Shown piece after piece: positions 48,840-60,739 of a stretch of DNA of 64,000 bases. The DNA is from Lagenorhynchus albirostris (lineage: Eukaryota > Chordata > Mammalia > Artiodactyla > Delphinidae), in assembly GCF_949774975.1 (NCBI RefSeq), contig NC_083105.1, positions 68,653,424 to 68,717,423 on the forward strand. The letters run 5' to 3'. Positions within the stretch are counted from its first letter, which is position 1. Each line of letters opens with the position of its first letter. The notes under the pieces were generated by a model, which saw nothing but the letters and a program-made list of their open reading frames with translations, searched no databases and had not been told where the DNA came from. Made by a program: the position numbers and the translations under genes.

Positions 48840-49410
48840 AGTAAATGAAACTATACAGTATAGTCTGTCTTGGCAAGGAGCAAGTGGGTCAAGCTGCTTT
48901 TTCTCAACATAATGTTTTGGAGTTTCACTCAAATTGTTGTGTGCATCCGTACTTCATTCCTTTATGTTGAAGTGTAATTCAGCTGCACCGTAATTTGTTT
49001 ACCATTTTCCTGTTGATGGATATTTGGGTCATTACCAGTTTTTGGCTTTTATGAATAAAGCTGCTGTGAGCATCCTTGTATAAGTCTTCTTGTGGACATA
49101 TGTTGCATTTCTCTTGAGTAAATACCTAGAGTAGAATTCCTGGGTCATAGGGTAGGTGTGTGTTTAACTTCATAAGAAAGTACCAAACAATTTTCCAAAG
49201 TATGTGAACCATTTTAGACCTACCAAGCAATGTAAATATGAAAGTTTGAGTTGCTTTGCATTCCTTGCCAATTTTTGATAGTGTTAGCCTTAACAAAACT
49301 TCAGCCATTCTAGATGGGTGCAAAATAGAATTTCATTGTAACTTTAACTTGCCTTATCCTGATTATCATCAATTTTGAGCATCTTTTCATTTGCTTATTA
49401 GCCACTTAAA
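48840..49410 (-). mobile_element. Older L1 3' end, antisense
   Basis: Minus-strand L1M-like text: ATGGATATTTGGGTCATTAC, AATAAAGCTGCTGTGAGCAT, AAGTACCAAACAATTTTCCA and TTTTGAGCATCTTTTCATTT. Confidence 0.75.
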
Positions 49411-50035
49411 TATTCCCCCGGTGATACGGTGTGGCGGGCATGGGTTTGCTGGAATTCAGGTAAATATGATGAGATACTGAAACCTACTATAAAGCCCATG
49501 TAGATTAAAGGTAGAGGTGGCATTTGGGATAAAATGTGGATCATGATAGGTATAAATTCCCTTTTAAAAAAAATCAATTAAAAACAGTGAGCCCCTATGC
49601 ATTAGCCATTTTCAGTATTAAATGGACCTGTTATTAAAGGAAAATTTAAACAAATATTCTATAATTTGACCTTAACACTCTCCTCTAGTTCCTTTATCTT
49701 ATGACTATCTTATGTGTGAGATATCTGTTAAATGCTTTTGGTAGTAAATCTGTTTGCATGAAGACATGCTGAACCCACCTGATGATGAGTTAATTTTACT
49801 ACATGGTGAATAGTATAACATTCTTTTTCATGCTTTGATCTCTCAGAAATACATAAATAAATAAGGAACATGCAAGGAATCTTTAAATGTTTCTGGAAGA
49901 TGCCCACAAAATTTATATGCACATAGTATATTCTATTCTGAGAGTTTGTTTTTGTTCACTTTTATAATGGCTTTCTCATATTGAATGATTTGTTCCAATG
50001 GAGGGCACAAAGCATTTTTTTCTGCTAATAATCTT
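49411..50035. other. Intron, unassigned
   Basis: AT-rich intronic sequence without recognised features. Confidence 0.5.
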
Positions 50036-50039
50036 GGTT

Positions 50040-51500
50040 ATAGGATTAATTCATTCAACAAAAATGTATCAAGGACCTACTACATGTCAGATACTATTCT
50101 AGGCACTCAGGATACATCAGTGAACAAAAGAGAAAAGATCCTTGTCCCCCCTGGAGCTTGTATTCTAGTGAAGACTGGAGTATTACAAACAATATAATAG
50201 TACCATGAATGAGAGAAATAGAGCAGAGGAAAGATTGAAGTTGTGTGGTAGGAGAGGGCAGATTGCATTTTAAACTATGGTGGTCAAGGTCGATCTTATG
50301 GGAAGTTGCCTAATGAGCTGTTTTTTTGTTTTGTTTTTTTTTAAAGGGACTTCATTTTATTTTATTTATTTATTATTTTTGCGATACGCGGGCCTCTAAC
50401 TGTTGTGGCCTCTCCCGTTGTGGAGCACAGGCTCCGGACGCGCAGGCCCAGCGGCCATGGCTCACGGGCCCAGCCGCTCCGCAGCATGTGGAATCCTCCC
50501 GGACCGGGGCATGAACCCATGTCCCCTGCATCGGCAGGTGGGCTCTCAACCACTGCGCCACCAGGGAAGCCCATGAGCTGTTTTAAAGGAAGTGAGGGAG
50601 TTAGCTTTGAGGACATCCCAGGGGAGTGAGCTCCAGGAAAAGGGAATGGCCAAACTCCTAAGTCTGGAGTACTGCTGGAGTATTCAAGGAAGAGCAAGGA
50701 AGACATTTTGGCTGGAGTGGAGTGAAGAGAGAGAGAGAGATGTATGGGAAGTTACTGGAAAAACTTGCAGGCCATTGTGAGAATGTTGTATAACTCAGAG
50801 TGAGATAATTGAAGGATTTGAGCAGAGAAGTCACCTAATTTGACTTAATTTTTAAACTAAGTTAAAAAAGGATCATGACCATTCTGAGAACTGTTGAGGC
50901 TAAACTGTAAGGGCCAAGAGTAGAAACGGAGGAGATGTACTCAGGGAGCTGTTGAAATAATGGAGATGAGAGATGCAGGTGGCTGAAACCAGGTGATGAT
51001 TAAAACTCAACTTTGTGTATGGTTTTGAAGGAACTAGAGCATTTGCTAATGTGTTAGATATGGCATGTTAGAGGAAGAAGAGATAAGATGACTAGGTTTT
51101 TAGCTGATCAAATGAGTCAACTCAGCAGATTTTGAGGGGCCAAGGCAAGAGTTCAGTGTTGATGTGCTATAGTTAAAGTGGCTACTAGACATTGAAATGA
51201 AGATGAGGAAGCAGCTGTCTATGGAGTCTGGAGTTCAGGAGAGAGATCTGGACTGAGAATGACTGTCAATAAAGAAGAATAAAGGACTACAATCTGAGCC
51301 TGGGGACATTAAGAGGTCAAAAAGAAGAAGAAATAGCAAAAGAAACTGCAAAAGAGAAATCATTAAAGAGAAAAGAAAACCAAGAGTGTGCCAAGCCCTG
51401 GAAACCAAGAGAAGAAAAAATGTATCAAAGAAGAAGAATGATCAGCTGTGTCACATACTGTGTCACATAAATCAATGAAGGCAGAGACTGAGAACTGGCC
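50040..51500 (-). mobile_element. L2-like sequence, antisense, interrupted by a SINE
   Basis: The start AACAAAAATGTATCAAGGAC, ACTATTCTAGGCACTCAGGA and CCTGGAGCTTGTATTCTAGT is the usual L2 minus-strand 3' part. After the SINE (50321-50572) further L2-like text continues (GGAAGACATTTTGGCTGGAG near 50697). The right end is uncertain. Confidence 0.55.
50321..50572 (-). mobile_element. CHR-family SINE, antisense
   Basis: Minus-strand SINE starting GGGCTTCCCTGGTGGCGCAG at 50572. Its tail is unusually long and mixed (T runs with TTTA units, about 50321-50379). Target-site duplication ATGAGCTGTTTT at 50313-50324 and 50573-50584. Confidence 0.92.
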
Positions 51501-51889
51501 ATTCATCATAGTGTCCTGGAGGCCATTGGTGATGTACACATGAGCAGGTTCATGGACGGTGGAATGATGAGAGAGAATAGACAGAGAGAGTTAGACAATA
51601 AACGTAGACATCTCTTTCAAGGAAAAACAGGTCAATAACTGGTGAAGAAAACGAGATCTAAGAAAAATTCGTTGTTGTTGTTAAAGTGGGAGAAACAAGA
51701 GTATGTTTGGAAGTTAAAGAGCATGAGTGGAGTGCTTCTCAAACTATCTCTCATAAAGGACCAGTCTTCTCTTTTAAACAGTTCTGGTCATTTATAAACA
51801 TACTCTTGCACAAAATGATAAAAATGAATGATAAAAGACATTCAAAGTGTAAGCCAGTTTTTTTCTGTGGAAAACAAAATGGTGGTTCT

Positions 51890-52466
51890 TCAAAAAGATT
51901 AAAAATAGAAATAGATGACCCAACACAAACACTTCTGGGTATATATCCAAAAGAATTGAAAACACGGTCTCTGAGAGATATTCACACACCCGTATTCAGA
52001 GTTGCATTATTCACAATAGCCAAGAGATGGGAGCAACACAAGTGTCCATCAGCGGATGATTGGATAACGAAAATGTGATATATACGTACAATGCAGTATT
52101 ATTCAGTCTTCAAAGGAAGGAAGTCCTGACACATGCTACAACATGGATTAACCTTGAGGACATTATGCTAAGTGAAATAAGCCCATCCTAGAAAGACAAA
52201 TACTGTGCGATTTCAATTATGTGAGATATACAGAGCAGTCACATTCATAGAAACAGAGTAGAATGGTGGTTGCCAGGGTCTGGGAGGAGGGGAGGATGGG
52301 GAGTTACTGTTTAATGGGTCCAGAGTTTCAGTTTGGAGAAGAGTTCTGTTTATAGATGGCGATGGTTGCGCACCAATGTGAATGTTCTTTATCCCACTGA
52401 ACTGTACACTTGAAAATGGTTGAGAGTAAATTTTGTTATGTGTATTTTAGCACAGTTAAAAATACA
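51890..52466 (+). mobile_element. L1MB-like 3' end
   Basis: Plus-strand L1 end: CTTCTGGGTATATATCCAAA, TTCACAATAGCCAAGAGATG, ATTATTCAGTCTTCAAAGGA and GAACTGTACACTTGAAAATG. The frame 51686-52078 is a diverged remnant of the ORF2 C-terminus. Confidence 0.8.
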
Positions 52467-52469
52467 ACT

Positions 52470-53339
52470 AATATAAGCTAATTTTAAAATTATTAACTTT
52501 AATAAACGAAATTACTCTGTCAAAATCTTCTGAAAGTTTCTGAACGCTTACTCTCAACTTCTGTATACCTCTTCTCCCTACTGACAGTGACTAGTTCAAA
52601 GCCTGGCATCCGTGCATGGACCGTGTTTTGATTAGCTTTCATGTAGTAGTGCCTGGAGCAGTGATGATGTAGGAGAGATGGGAGAATTGCTGGAGTGGTG
52701 TTTGGAGTAGCGAGAAGAGATGAGATGAGGGGCACAGTGGAGGGATCGACTTTGGATTTTTCATGTATACTAATTGGCAGGAAGGTTGGGTACTGGGCAC
52801 AGATGCTTTTGGGTGGGTAGAAGGGATGGTGGGAGATTTTGGGCAGATTCTTTTGTACATTTCTGCTTTCTTGATGAAAGCAAGGAACGAAGTGGTCTTT
52901 GAGACTTTGAATGAGATAGAGCCGAAAGTTAGCTTAAGGCATGGGAGAGTGATAGATATCTTTGCATAAAAATAGAAGCGTGGACAAATACCACGTTAAC
53001 AAATATTTGTTTGCTGCTTTTTCAAAAATATTTTTCATTATACTATTTAAGTTTTCCCCATATGTGTAGGTCTTCCCTCTCCAATGAGACTATAGATCTC
53101 ATAGGCAAGGTAAATTTCCTATTCATTTTTGCATTCTGTCGATCTTTTTACAGTTACTCAGTAGATACTCAGGAAATATTCACAGAGTGGTGTCACGTGT
53201 AATCTCATTTCTGAATTGATAACATTTTGCTTAAAATTGTATACCTATTTTTCTACTGATCTCTGTGCTATTGTTGTTATTACTACGATGTCCTAATGAG
53301 ATAATGCATGAATCATTTCTTTTTGTTTTATTTTTATAG
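52470..53339. other. Intron upstream of exon I, unassigned
   Basis: No confident feature; G-rich part 52660-52850 may be an old repeat. Confidence 0.45.
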
Positions 53340-53485
53340 CATTGCCACCATGGGCTATGTGTAAACAAAGAAATGGACACACGTCCTGTAGATGGCGATT
53401 GGGGACCGTGGGGACCTTACAGTTCTTGTTCAAGAACATGTGGAGGTGGAATCAAAAGCACAACCAGGCTCTGTAATCGGCCCGA
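53340..53485 (+). CDS. ADAMTS20: ADAMTS20 exon I: disintegrin end and thrombospondin repeat 1
   Basis: This exon (146 bp) follows TTTATTTTTATAG. It reads HCHHGLCVNKEMDTRPVDGD, then WGPWGPYSSCSRTCGGGIKS and TTRLCNRP plus GA of a Glu codon, before GTATGT. WGPW fits the C-mannosylation motif WxxW, and CSRTCGG fits the O-fucosylation motif CxxS/TCG of thrombospondin type-1 repeats, both relevant to secretion in this family. It is reached across a 7.4-kb intron full of L1 and L2-like sequence. Confidence 0.94.
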
Positions 53486-54686
53486 GTATGTCCTTTTTAT
53501 GTCACTGTAAATTAAGATTATCTCAAGGCACCAGAAAGTAAACGTCAATTTCATTCACTTCTAAAACTGGAGGTCAGTCTGTAAGTTTCTGAGATTCAGA
53601 AAACTTCTGGAGTACTTTAAGCCATGTTACTTTATATCTTGGTAGATTCAGACCTTAAACAAAAAAGTAAATTAAAATAGTCTTGAGAATTTGAATCAAG
53701 ACCAAGCCATTTTCTTTCTTTTTGGATCTGGTGTAAATTTCAGGAATAGTTGTCAATAATGATGGTGATATAATGGCAGTTTTGCTTTTACTGTGCTTCT
53801 GTTGGAAGATCCTGGCCCCTTTCGACTATGTTTTGGCTTTCCTGGATGAAATATGTCGTTTTGTTACCGTATTTTTACTGTTTGGTGTAATCTGTCATGT
53901 CATATTTTCTTTCTCTTCTTTTCCTGTTATAGATGCTTCAGTGTCTTTAGTTTGAATAAGAACTGAAGCATAGGTCCTGCTCACCAAACTATTTAAAACA
54001 ACTTAGGGATTCCATAAAAATTTAAAAATAATGTTTCTGTTGTTATATGTTATATATATGAAGACTTTTTAATGCAGAAATGTGACGTACTTTGAATAAA
54101 ATCCGACTTAGTTTATTTGAATTTTTGAAAAGCTAAATTATGCTGAAAGTCTTCATATTAAAAGAAAAACACCGACAAAATAGTTTTTATGTTCCAGCAT
54201 AAGTTGATATAGCGATAGATGGCTATAGATGGATACCATGAAACTCTTTGAACTGAGTGATAAGTAGGATATACACAGCAAAGAGGCATATATACTTCTT
54301 TTAAAATTTAACATGTTATCATCTTCCTTTCTGATCATCTTTGGCTCACTCTGTGTGTCCCCACACCTCCAAAATGAAGAAACCCTTTTTTGAGGTTTTA
54401 AAACAAATCCCCATCATTACTTAGCTCCTTGTTAGTTAATCTAGTCGTGAATAAGACATCATTTCTGCCCTCCAGGCCACAGTGTCTATGTTAAAATATA
54501 TTTTCTACAGTTTCATTAACCACAGAATTGCTTCACAACCACGTTACATACTTCTGTTAAAAACGAAAAGTGTGAGTGGGACATCCGTGGTTTTCCAGAT
54601 CCTGGAAAGGAATGGAAGAGTTTTAGAAGTAAATGGCAGAAATAATCTTGTACTGATGTGCTTTACAATGTAATGAATTTGACTAG
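53486..54686. other. Intron between exons I and J, unassigned
   Basis: No repeat recognised. The hydrophobic 60-codon frame at 53773-53955 has no start context or homology I know. Confidence 0.5.
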
Positions 54687-54868
54687 GCCAAGAAACGGAG
54701 GAAAGTACTGTGTGGGCCGCAGGATGAAATTTCGATCATGTAACACTGATCCATGTCCAAAAGGCAAGCAGGACTTTCGTGAGAAGCAGTGCTCTGATTT
54801 TGATGGTAAACATTTCAACATCCATGGTCTGTCCCCTAATGTGAGGTGGCTTCCAAAATATAGTGGGA
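54687..54868 (+). CDS. ADAMTS20: ADAMTS20 exon J: end of TSR-1, start of cysteine-rich domain
   Basis: This exon (182 bp) reads PRNGGKYCVGRRMKFRSCNT, DPCPKGKQDFREKQCSDFDG and KHFNIHGLSPNVRWLPKYSG. It begins with the last base of Glu after an acceptor with a poor pyrimidine tract (AATGAATTTGACTAG) and ends with one base of Ile before GTAAGT. GGKYCVGRRMKFRSC is the end of the first thrombospondin repeat; the rest begins the cysteine-rich domain. The weak acceptor may allow alternative splicing, but the exon is clearly conserved in frame. Confidence 0.93.
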
Positions 54869-54965
54869 GTAAGTAATTAGAATTTTTTTTTAATGTAAAC
54901 ATTTTTGAGACATAGGAACACATAGCTGTGTTATCGTACACCCAGAATTGGACTTTTTCTTACAG

Positions 54966-55102
54966 TTGCCATGAAAGATCGTTGTAAACTGTATTGTCGT
55001 GTGGCTGGAACCACTAACTTCTACCAGTTGAAGGACAGGGTTGCCGATGGTACTCCTTGTGGAACTGAAACAAATGACATCTGTGTTCAAGGTCTGTGTC
55101 GG
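54966..55102 (+). CDS. ADAMTS20: ADAMTS20 exon K: cysteine-rich domain
   Basis: This exon (137 bp) follows a 97-bp intron, the shortest here, with acceptor CTTTTTCTTACAG. It reads AMKDRCKLYCRVAGTTNFYQ, LKDRVADGTPCGTETNDICV and QGLCR, ending on a codon boundary before GTAAGT. DRCKLYC, DGTPCG and DICVQGLC are standard cysteine-rich-domain signatures of the ADAMTS family. Phases fit exons J and L. Confidence 0.94.
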
Positions 55103-55494
55103 GTAAGTAAACTTACTACATTTAAAATGACTTTCAAAATACTATTTTCCTTCTATAACTCTAACCAAATACTGCTGCTATGACTTCAGATACGTTCTTG
55201 CGAATTCAGCGCAGCATCCTTGGTTGCTACCGGGCTGCCTATTCCTAGGCCATTCTCCAGCATTAGGAGTGACTCATGAAGCAGTAAGATGAGTTTGATG
55301 ATTTTGTTTTGCCTATGGCACTTAAAATCAAGATGAAAGATGAGGTCAGCTTCCTAAAAAGATAGAATGTATTAGGACCCAAGGGTGGTAAAGTCCTTTT
55401 GCTACTTCGAACATGACCCTTCTGTGGTGACATTTTTCCCCTCAGTGTTAGAAGCAGTGATATCCTCCCTCCCTCTCTCCATTCTCTTACTTCT

Positions 55495-56050
55495 TACAGA
55501 CGTTCAGCAAACTTTTACCGAATACCTGCTAGATGTCACATACCGTTCTAGTCACCAAGATGAAAGAATGGAACAGAGCACCTACCGCCAATGTGGACAC
55601 AGATTTGTGGGGGAGATAGGCACACACACAATTAGAATGCAGTGCTATGGGCTCATCTGCAAGGTGGCATGGGGATGATGTAGGAGGAGTGTCTTGTTCT
55701 GTGGGGAAGTGGGTAAAGGATTTGGGGAATGCTCTTGGAGGGTGTGAGTCTGGAGCTAATTATCAGGGTAAGTAGGTTTAGAAAGATGAAGAAGTAAGGG
55801 GCCAGGGGTAGAGGTAGCTACCAGCTGATGGTGGTTATATGAAATTTTTTCCTGAAGTTCTTGGAAATACAAGGATTTAGAGTTAAGCAAGAGATGTGAT
55901 TCGATTTGCATGTCAGAATCTTCAGAATGTACTGGATTGTCAGGAAATTGGAGTTAGGTAGGCCATTTAGCAGGATTTTAGGTGAGAGCAGATGAGCCCC
56001 TGAATCAAAGAATGCAAGTTGCAGATGGTGATCTTAAAAATGGATGGTGA
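55495..56050 (-). mobile_element. L2-like sequence, antisense
   Basis: ACGTTCAGCAAACTTTTACC, GAATACCTGCTAGATGTCAC and the following GGAGTGTCTTGTTCTGTGGG region fit a diverged minus-strand L2. The bases 55103-55494 before it are unassigned. Confidence 0.5.
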
Positions 56051-56795
56051 GTTTGAGAACTAGGATAGTGAATGCTGTCTAAAGAATACAAATGTCATCT
56101 TGTGAACTCATTCCTTTCATTAAGTGGAACTTAATAGGACCAATTTCTTCTCCCTATAACCAAACATCTATTACCAGTTACCTAGGTGAGAAAGGCCTCG
56201 CACCCAAAGGGCTAATGAGATGTTCAGAGAAACTTAAATTACACTTTGGGAATAGATTAAATACTAGAAAAAGGGTACTTGATGGCCTTAAAAACTGGTT
56301 TTATTTAAATTAACAGCAGAGAGTCAAATACCATGAAAAAATATGACAAGTATCTGAACATAAAGATTCATGTTACTTTCAGAAAATATCTGGATGAAAT
56401 TTTCGAAATATTTGCCTTGTGAGTAAAAAGTCATGAGGCTTATGAATTTTTCTTACTTTCCTGATCACTAAATTTAAAGGAATATTCCAAAGAACTAAAC
56501 GTTACTGCAATGTATGCAGAGGACACCATCTGTGTGGAGAAGAGCTGCACTTGTTCTTTCAAAGCCCTAGAACAAACCATGTATACTTTCACCTTTATTT
56601 ATTTATTCATTCTTTTTCATAATCACTGTTTATTATGCTAGGTATTAATTTTAAAGAAGTAAGTTGTTTCTCTCAAAAGTGCTCATTTAATTCCCAGAGT
56701 TCTAAGGTCATGAGTGAAAAACGTGAATCATGAAAGACATCTTTTTGGAGTTATTGTAATGTGTTACTTTTTGTCCCTTTTGAATTACGTGACTT
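56051..56795. other. Intron, unassigned
   Basis: No recognised element. Confidence 0.5.
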
Positions 56796-56799
56796 TAAA

Positions 56800-56980
56800 G
56801 AGTGATTTTCAAATGACGGATGTGGGAATCACTGTCAGTGTTTGTTACAATTTGGATTCCTAGGTTTTTACCTCCAAGGATTTTAATTCAGAAAATCTGG
56901 GAATCTGTCTTTTTAAATCCCACGCCATGTGATTTTGATGCAGGAAGTATGTGGATGACCCTTTAAAAAACATTGCTTTT
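56800..56980 (+). mobile_element. MER5-type DNA transposon fossil
   Basis: GGATTTTAATTCAGAAAATC and GGGAATCTGTCTTTTTAAAT in the MER5 order; strongly diverged. Confidence 0.5.
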
Positions 56981-57164
56981 TCAACCATGTGAACAGATGT
57001 GTGAAAATACTGGTGTACAAACAAGATCAGTATTCTGAAAAAACCCTGTGTATTGAATCTCCTATTAATTGAAAGAATATTTTTGAAAAGAACTTTGTTT
57101 ATAAAGCACCATGCTTTTCATTAGTCCTTTTTATGACGTTCATTGTAATTATTGTATTTTGAAG

Positions 57165-57282
57165 CAAGCTGGCTGTGATCACGTATTAAATTCCAAGGCC
57201 AGGAGAGACAGATGTGGAGTGTGTGGTGGGGATAACTCCTCATGCAGGACAATGGCAGGTGCCTTCAACAGTGCCCATTATG
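57165..57282 (+). CDS. ADAMTS20: ADAMTS20 exon L: cysteine-rich domain end
   Basis: This exon (118 bp) follows acceptor ATTGTATTTTGAAG. It reads QAGCDHVLNSKARRDRCGVC, GGDNSSCRTMAGAFNSAHY and one base of Gly before GTGAGC. The CGVCGGDNSSC block is the hallmark closing the cysteine-rich domain of ADAMTS proteins, with a possible sequon (NSS). The following residues start the cysteine-free spacer. Confidence 0.94.
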
Positions 57283-57318
57283 GTGAGCTGTGCAGTCCTT
57301 TCTAATTTTCTCTTTGGG

Positions 57319-57350
57319 TATAATGGAGTATATAATGGAGTATATAATGA
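57319..57350. repeat. 12-bp short tandem repeat
   Basis: TATAATGGAGTA occurs twice, followed by TATAATGA, 36 bp downstream of the exon L donor. Confidence 0.85.
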
Positions 57351-57359
57351 AGGAATAAT

Positions 57360-59639
57360 AGTAATGGCTCGTTATTGTTTTGTCTATTCTGTACCTTAGT
57401 TCATAATGATTAATTAAATCTTATACCAGATGTATCATTGAATTAATGAATACATTAATTAATTAATGAATAACCTGCTTTAAGACAAATCTGATCCTTA
57501 AAAATTTGTTAGGTGCATTTATTAGAGTAAATGTGGTGCAGCTTGACAATGGTGTGTGAATAGTCCCCCAGTTAAAGAAATGTTTTTACTGCTCTTCCTG
57601 TAATTTGTATTGTATTTATTTATAATTTTTCCAGGAAATTCGCTTTCAATTATTTTTAATCATTTGAACCACATTTTTTTGTGCGTGACCTGGCCTATCT
57701 ACTGTGTTTCATATTGATGATATATTGAAACTGATTGAAGGTGAAGGATGAAACCATTAACTTCAGTGCTAATCTGGAATTAGTGTTACATTTGATTTTT
57801 CGGGAAGTATCTGGATTACAGATATAATTGATGTTTGGCCACGGTTTCATTTTTCTTCAAAATTATGAGAAAACAATATGTCAGACATTTTCCATTAAAT
57901 TTTCTGAGAAAACTTTTTATGGTAATAAAAAGCAGCCTTTTAAAACTTTCCTTGCAAAATAAAAATGTATTTTTTATTACAGCTTTATTGTTCAGCTTTA
58001 AATTGTATTCACATATTTTTGAACATAGTTGTTTAAGTTAGTAAGAATTCAGTTAAAGCAGTATAATTTAAAACACAATTTATATTTTTATCTATATGAA
58101 AAGCATAGTACATTTCATACTCTGGTCGTGCTTATGAATCTGAGTTACTAGATAATTTGACATTATTTTTCTAGTTATTATGATTCATTATTTCACGGGA
58201 GCCGTAAATATTTGATCCCCTTTTGTAACCAATGGCACACATTTATCAAAGTCTGGTCTGTATTCACTGAAAAACTTTTTTTTTTCTGTGTAAAACCACA
58301 TGCACCAAATTATGATCATATATTTAACCTTGACAAAATTGTACTATGACTTAATCAGTTTGCAGACGGAAAAAGATCTTAAACTCATGTGCAGGGTCTG
58401 AATAGCGTTTGTCACATTACTGCCCCCTGGTGGTAGCCTTCATTTTGTCACATTTGCAATGCCTAGGAACGCTTTCTTGAAAAAATAGCAAAGACATAAA
58501 ATAGTGGAGCTGGTAGGGATATTTTATAGTGAAAAAATCATGAGTCAAAATTATTTTTGTAGGCTTATAACCTACACCCAATATGCATATAGTGTATACA
58601 GAATCATCAGATCATTTATCACTTTACGTTTAAATGTGATATCTTAAAGAGATATAAATAAATGAGGCTGCTCTAAAAACATGCAAGGTAATTTCATATC
58701 AAGGTTTCAAACGTAAGCTCTTTGAAAACTTCCTTTTCTTAAGTTCATTCTATATTTATCAAGTCAGTACATATGAAAAATTTTAACTCCTTTTATGTAT
58801 TAAATAGAAGAGGAAAATCCTAAAAAGGGAAAGGAAAAACTTAGAATAATATCACTAGAGCAAAATTAATTGTTGACTTAAAACCTGAGAGTATTCGGAA
58901 AACTGTGACATGAGTGGTTTTAGTGCAGGAGAAACGTTGCTTCTTGTTTAATGTATATTTGATATAGTGTTTCCTCATCTTTTGAGAAGTGCCAGTGTTG
59001 TTGAATTCGGTTTCATAAAACAGAAACATTTTCATTTCTCTTGAGTAAACTTTTTACTTTTCTCTTGACAATTTGTTAGTAGACTTTACAAAATAATGTA
59101 AAATTTGGGGGGTAACTATAGGGATTCTTGCTTACACTAGAACCTAAAAGCTTAAGAAAAATGTTTCTCTTTAACTTTCATTATTTTGCTGTTCACTGAG
59201 TCTGTGTACACATATAGCAATGACCAACTATTTTTATATCTCCTAGACTTGTGAATAGCATTTAGAATTTTTTTCCTCATTAGGAAGTATAAGATGTAAA
59301 AGTATTGGTCAAATTTTAAAATGAATATGTGTACTAAATAGTTCAGGAGCTAAAATACTAGTTTCATTCTTATTCTATATTCAGAATTTTAGAAGTAAGA
59401 GTAATTAAGAAATGTACTTTAAGAATCCCAGACTGTGTATTTCTAGACAACAACCACTTTTTCTTAATCCTTAGTAATTTATATAAGGCACTGATTCAAA
59501 AAGAATAAGCACGATATCATCTTTCAAAGATAAGATGAAATTAAGTCTGCTATGCTATTCAGGTTTTTCTTTCAGCGGTACTAGCCTCCTGGCCATTCTG
59601 CTTTTTGTGAAAATTAACATGTGTAAACTTCTATTGCAG
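57360..59639. other. Intron between exons L and M, unassigned
   Basis: AT-rich; a short AATTAATGAATACATTAATT palindrome-like run is near 57440. Nothing else recognised. Confidence 0.5.
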
Positions 59640-59735
59640 GTTATAATGTCGTTGTAAAGATTCCCCCAGGAGCAACAAACATTGATATTCTTCAGCACAG
59701 CTATTCTGGAAAACCAGAAGATGACAATTACCTGG
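59640..59735 (+). CDS. ADAMTS20: ADAMTS20 exon M: spacer domain
   Basis: This exon (96 bp) follows ACTTCTATTGCAG. It completes the Gly codon and reads YNVVVKIPPGATNIDILQHS, then YSGKPEDDNYL and one base of the next codon before GTAAAC. The VVxIPxGATNI pattern marks the beta-strands of the ADAMTS spacer, which usually contributes to substrate or matrix binding. It is in frame with both neighbours. Confidence 0.93.
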
Positions 59736-60595
59736 GTAAACATTTTTAGTTAAACAGCAGCCAGTATGTGGTTCGTGTGCAATTTCACAGAGGTCTGTGG
59801 GTGCTGTAAATTCTTGGAAGGCAAGAAGAGCCCCTTGAACAAACGTGCAATTTCAATTCACACTGAGCTTAAGTCATCTGACTCCCTATGCGTGATTTCT
59901 TTTTGAGCTACACACCATATCCTATCTTAAAAATCCTTAACTAAATTCTGGAAAGTAAATTAAACTTTTTCTCCCATGAGGGTGTTTTAGAAAACCAGAG
60001 GTTATATTCAGTTAAAGTTGTGTGTGTATTTAGAATAAAATCCTCTATCCTTCTATCTTTATCTAAAGTTAATTATAGACCTCTTTGGGGTTAAATATTT
60101 TAAAGAATTTTCTTAAATGTCTTTACCATGTAGCAAAAGTCTTTAAATACAACTTTTACAAAGCTCTTATGTTACAGAAAGGCAGAAAGAACTATGGTTT
60201 CATATTTTTAGATGTTAATGAGTATAGTTATAGTATATTGTCCTTTAGCTAATTCTAGAGTATAAATTTCAGTTGTTTATTTTTGGAAATTAGCTTTTAG
60301 GCTTAAAGAATTTCATTTAGGCCCAGAGATGAAAAGAATGCTTTACAAACCTTTTCTTTGTGTCTGATAAATACCTTAATATTGACTAATTCGTAATTCA
60401 CCAAACTGGTGATGCAAAGCTGATAATGAGAAAGTACCTGCTTCACATTAATGAAATGTGAAATATTGGCCCAAGTAATCAACTCTTCTAACTTGAAATC
60501 TGAATATATAATGAACAGCTTATCTCAAGAATTATATTTGGCATTATAGAGTCAATTGTAAAGAGAACGACTGCTGAATAGATGTAGGTTTTCCT
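59736..60595. other. Intron after exon M, unassigned
   Basis: AT-rich sequence without recognised elements. Confidence 0.5.
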
Positions 60596-60599
60596 TTTG

Positions 60600-60735
60600 G
60601 GATGATGAAAAAGTTTTAGAACTAAGTAGAGGTGGTGGTTATACAACATTGTGAATGTACTAAGTGCTATCAAATTCTTCAGTTTAAAATGGTTAATTCT
60701 ATGTTATGTCAATTTCACCTCTATAAAAAATGCAA
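60600..60735 (+). mobile_element. L1M 3' end fragment
   Basis: GTGGTGGTTATACAACATTG, AAAATGGTTAATTCTATGTT and TCAATTTCACCTCTATAAAA are the standard last bases of L1MB/L1MC elements. Confidence 0.8.
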
Positions 60736-60739
60736 AAAT

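Noticed and set aside
53773..53955. Small hydrophobic 60-codon frame in intron I-J
   Set aside because: No conserved motif, promoter or splice evidence; a frame of this size is expected by chance.
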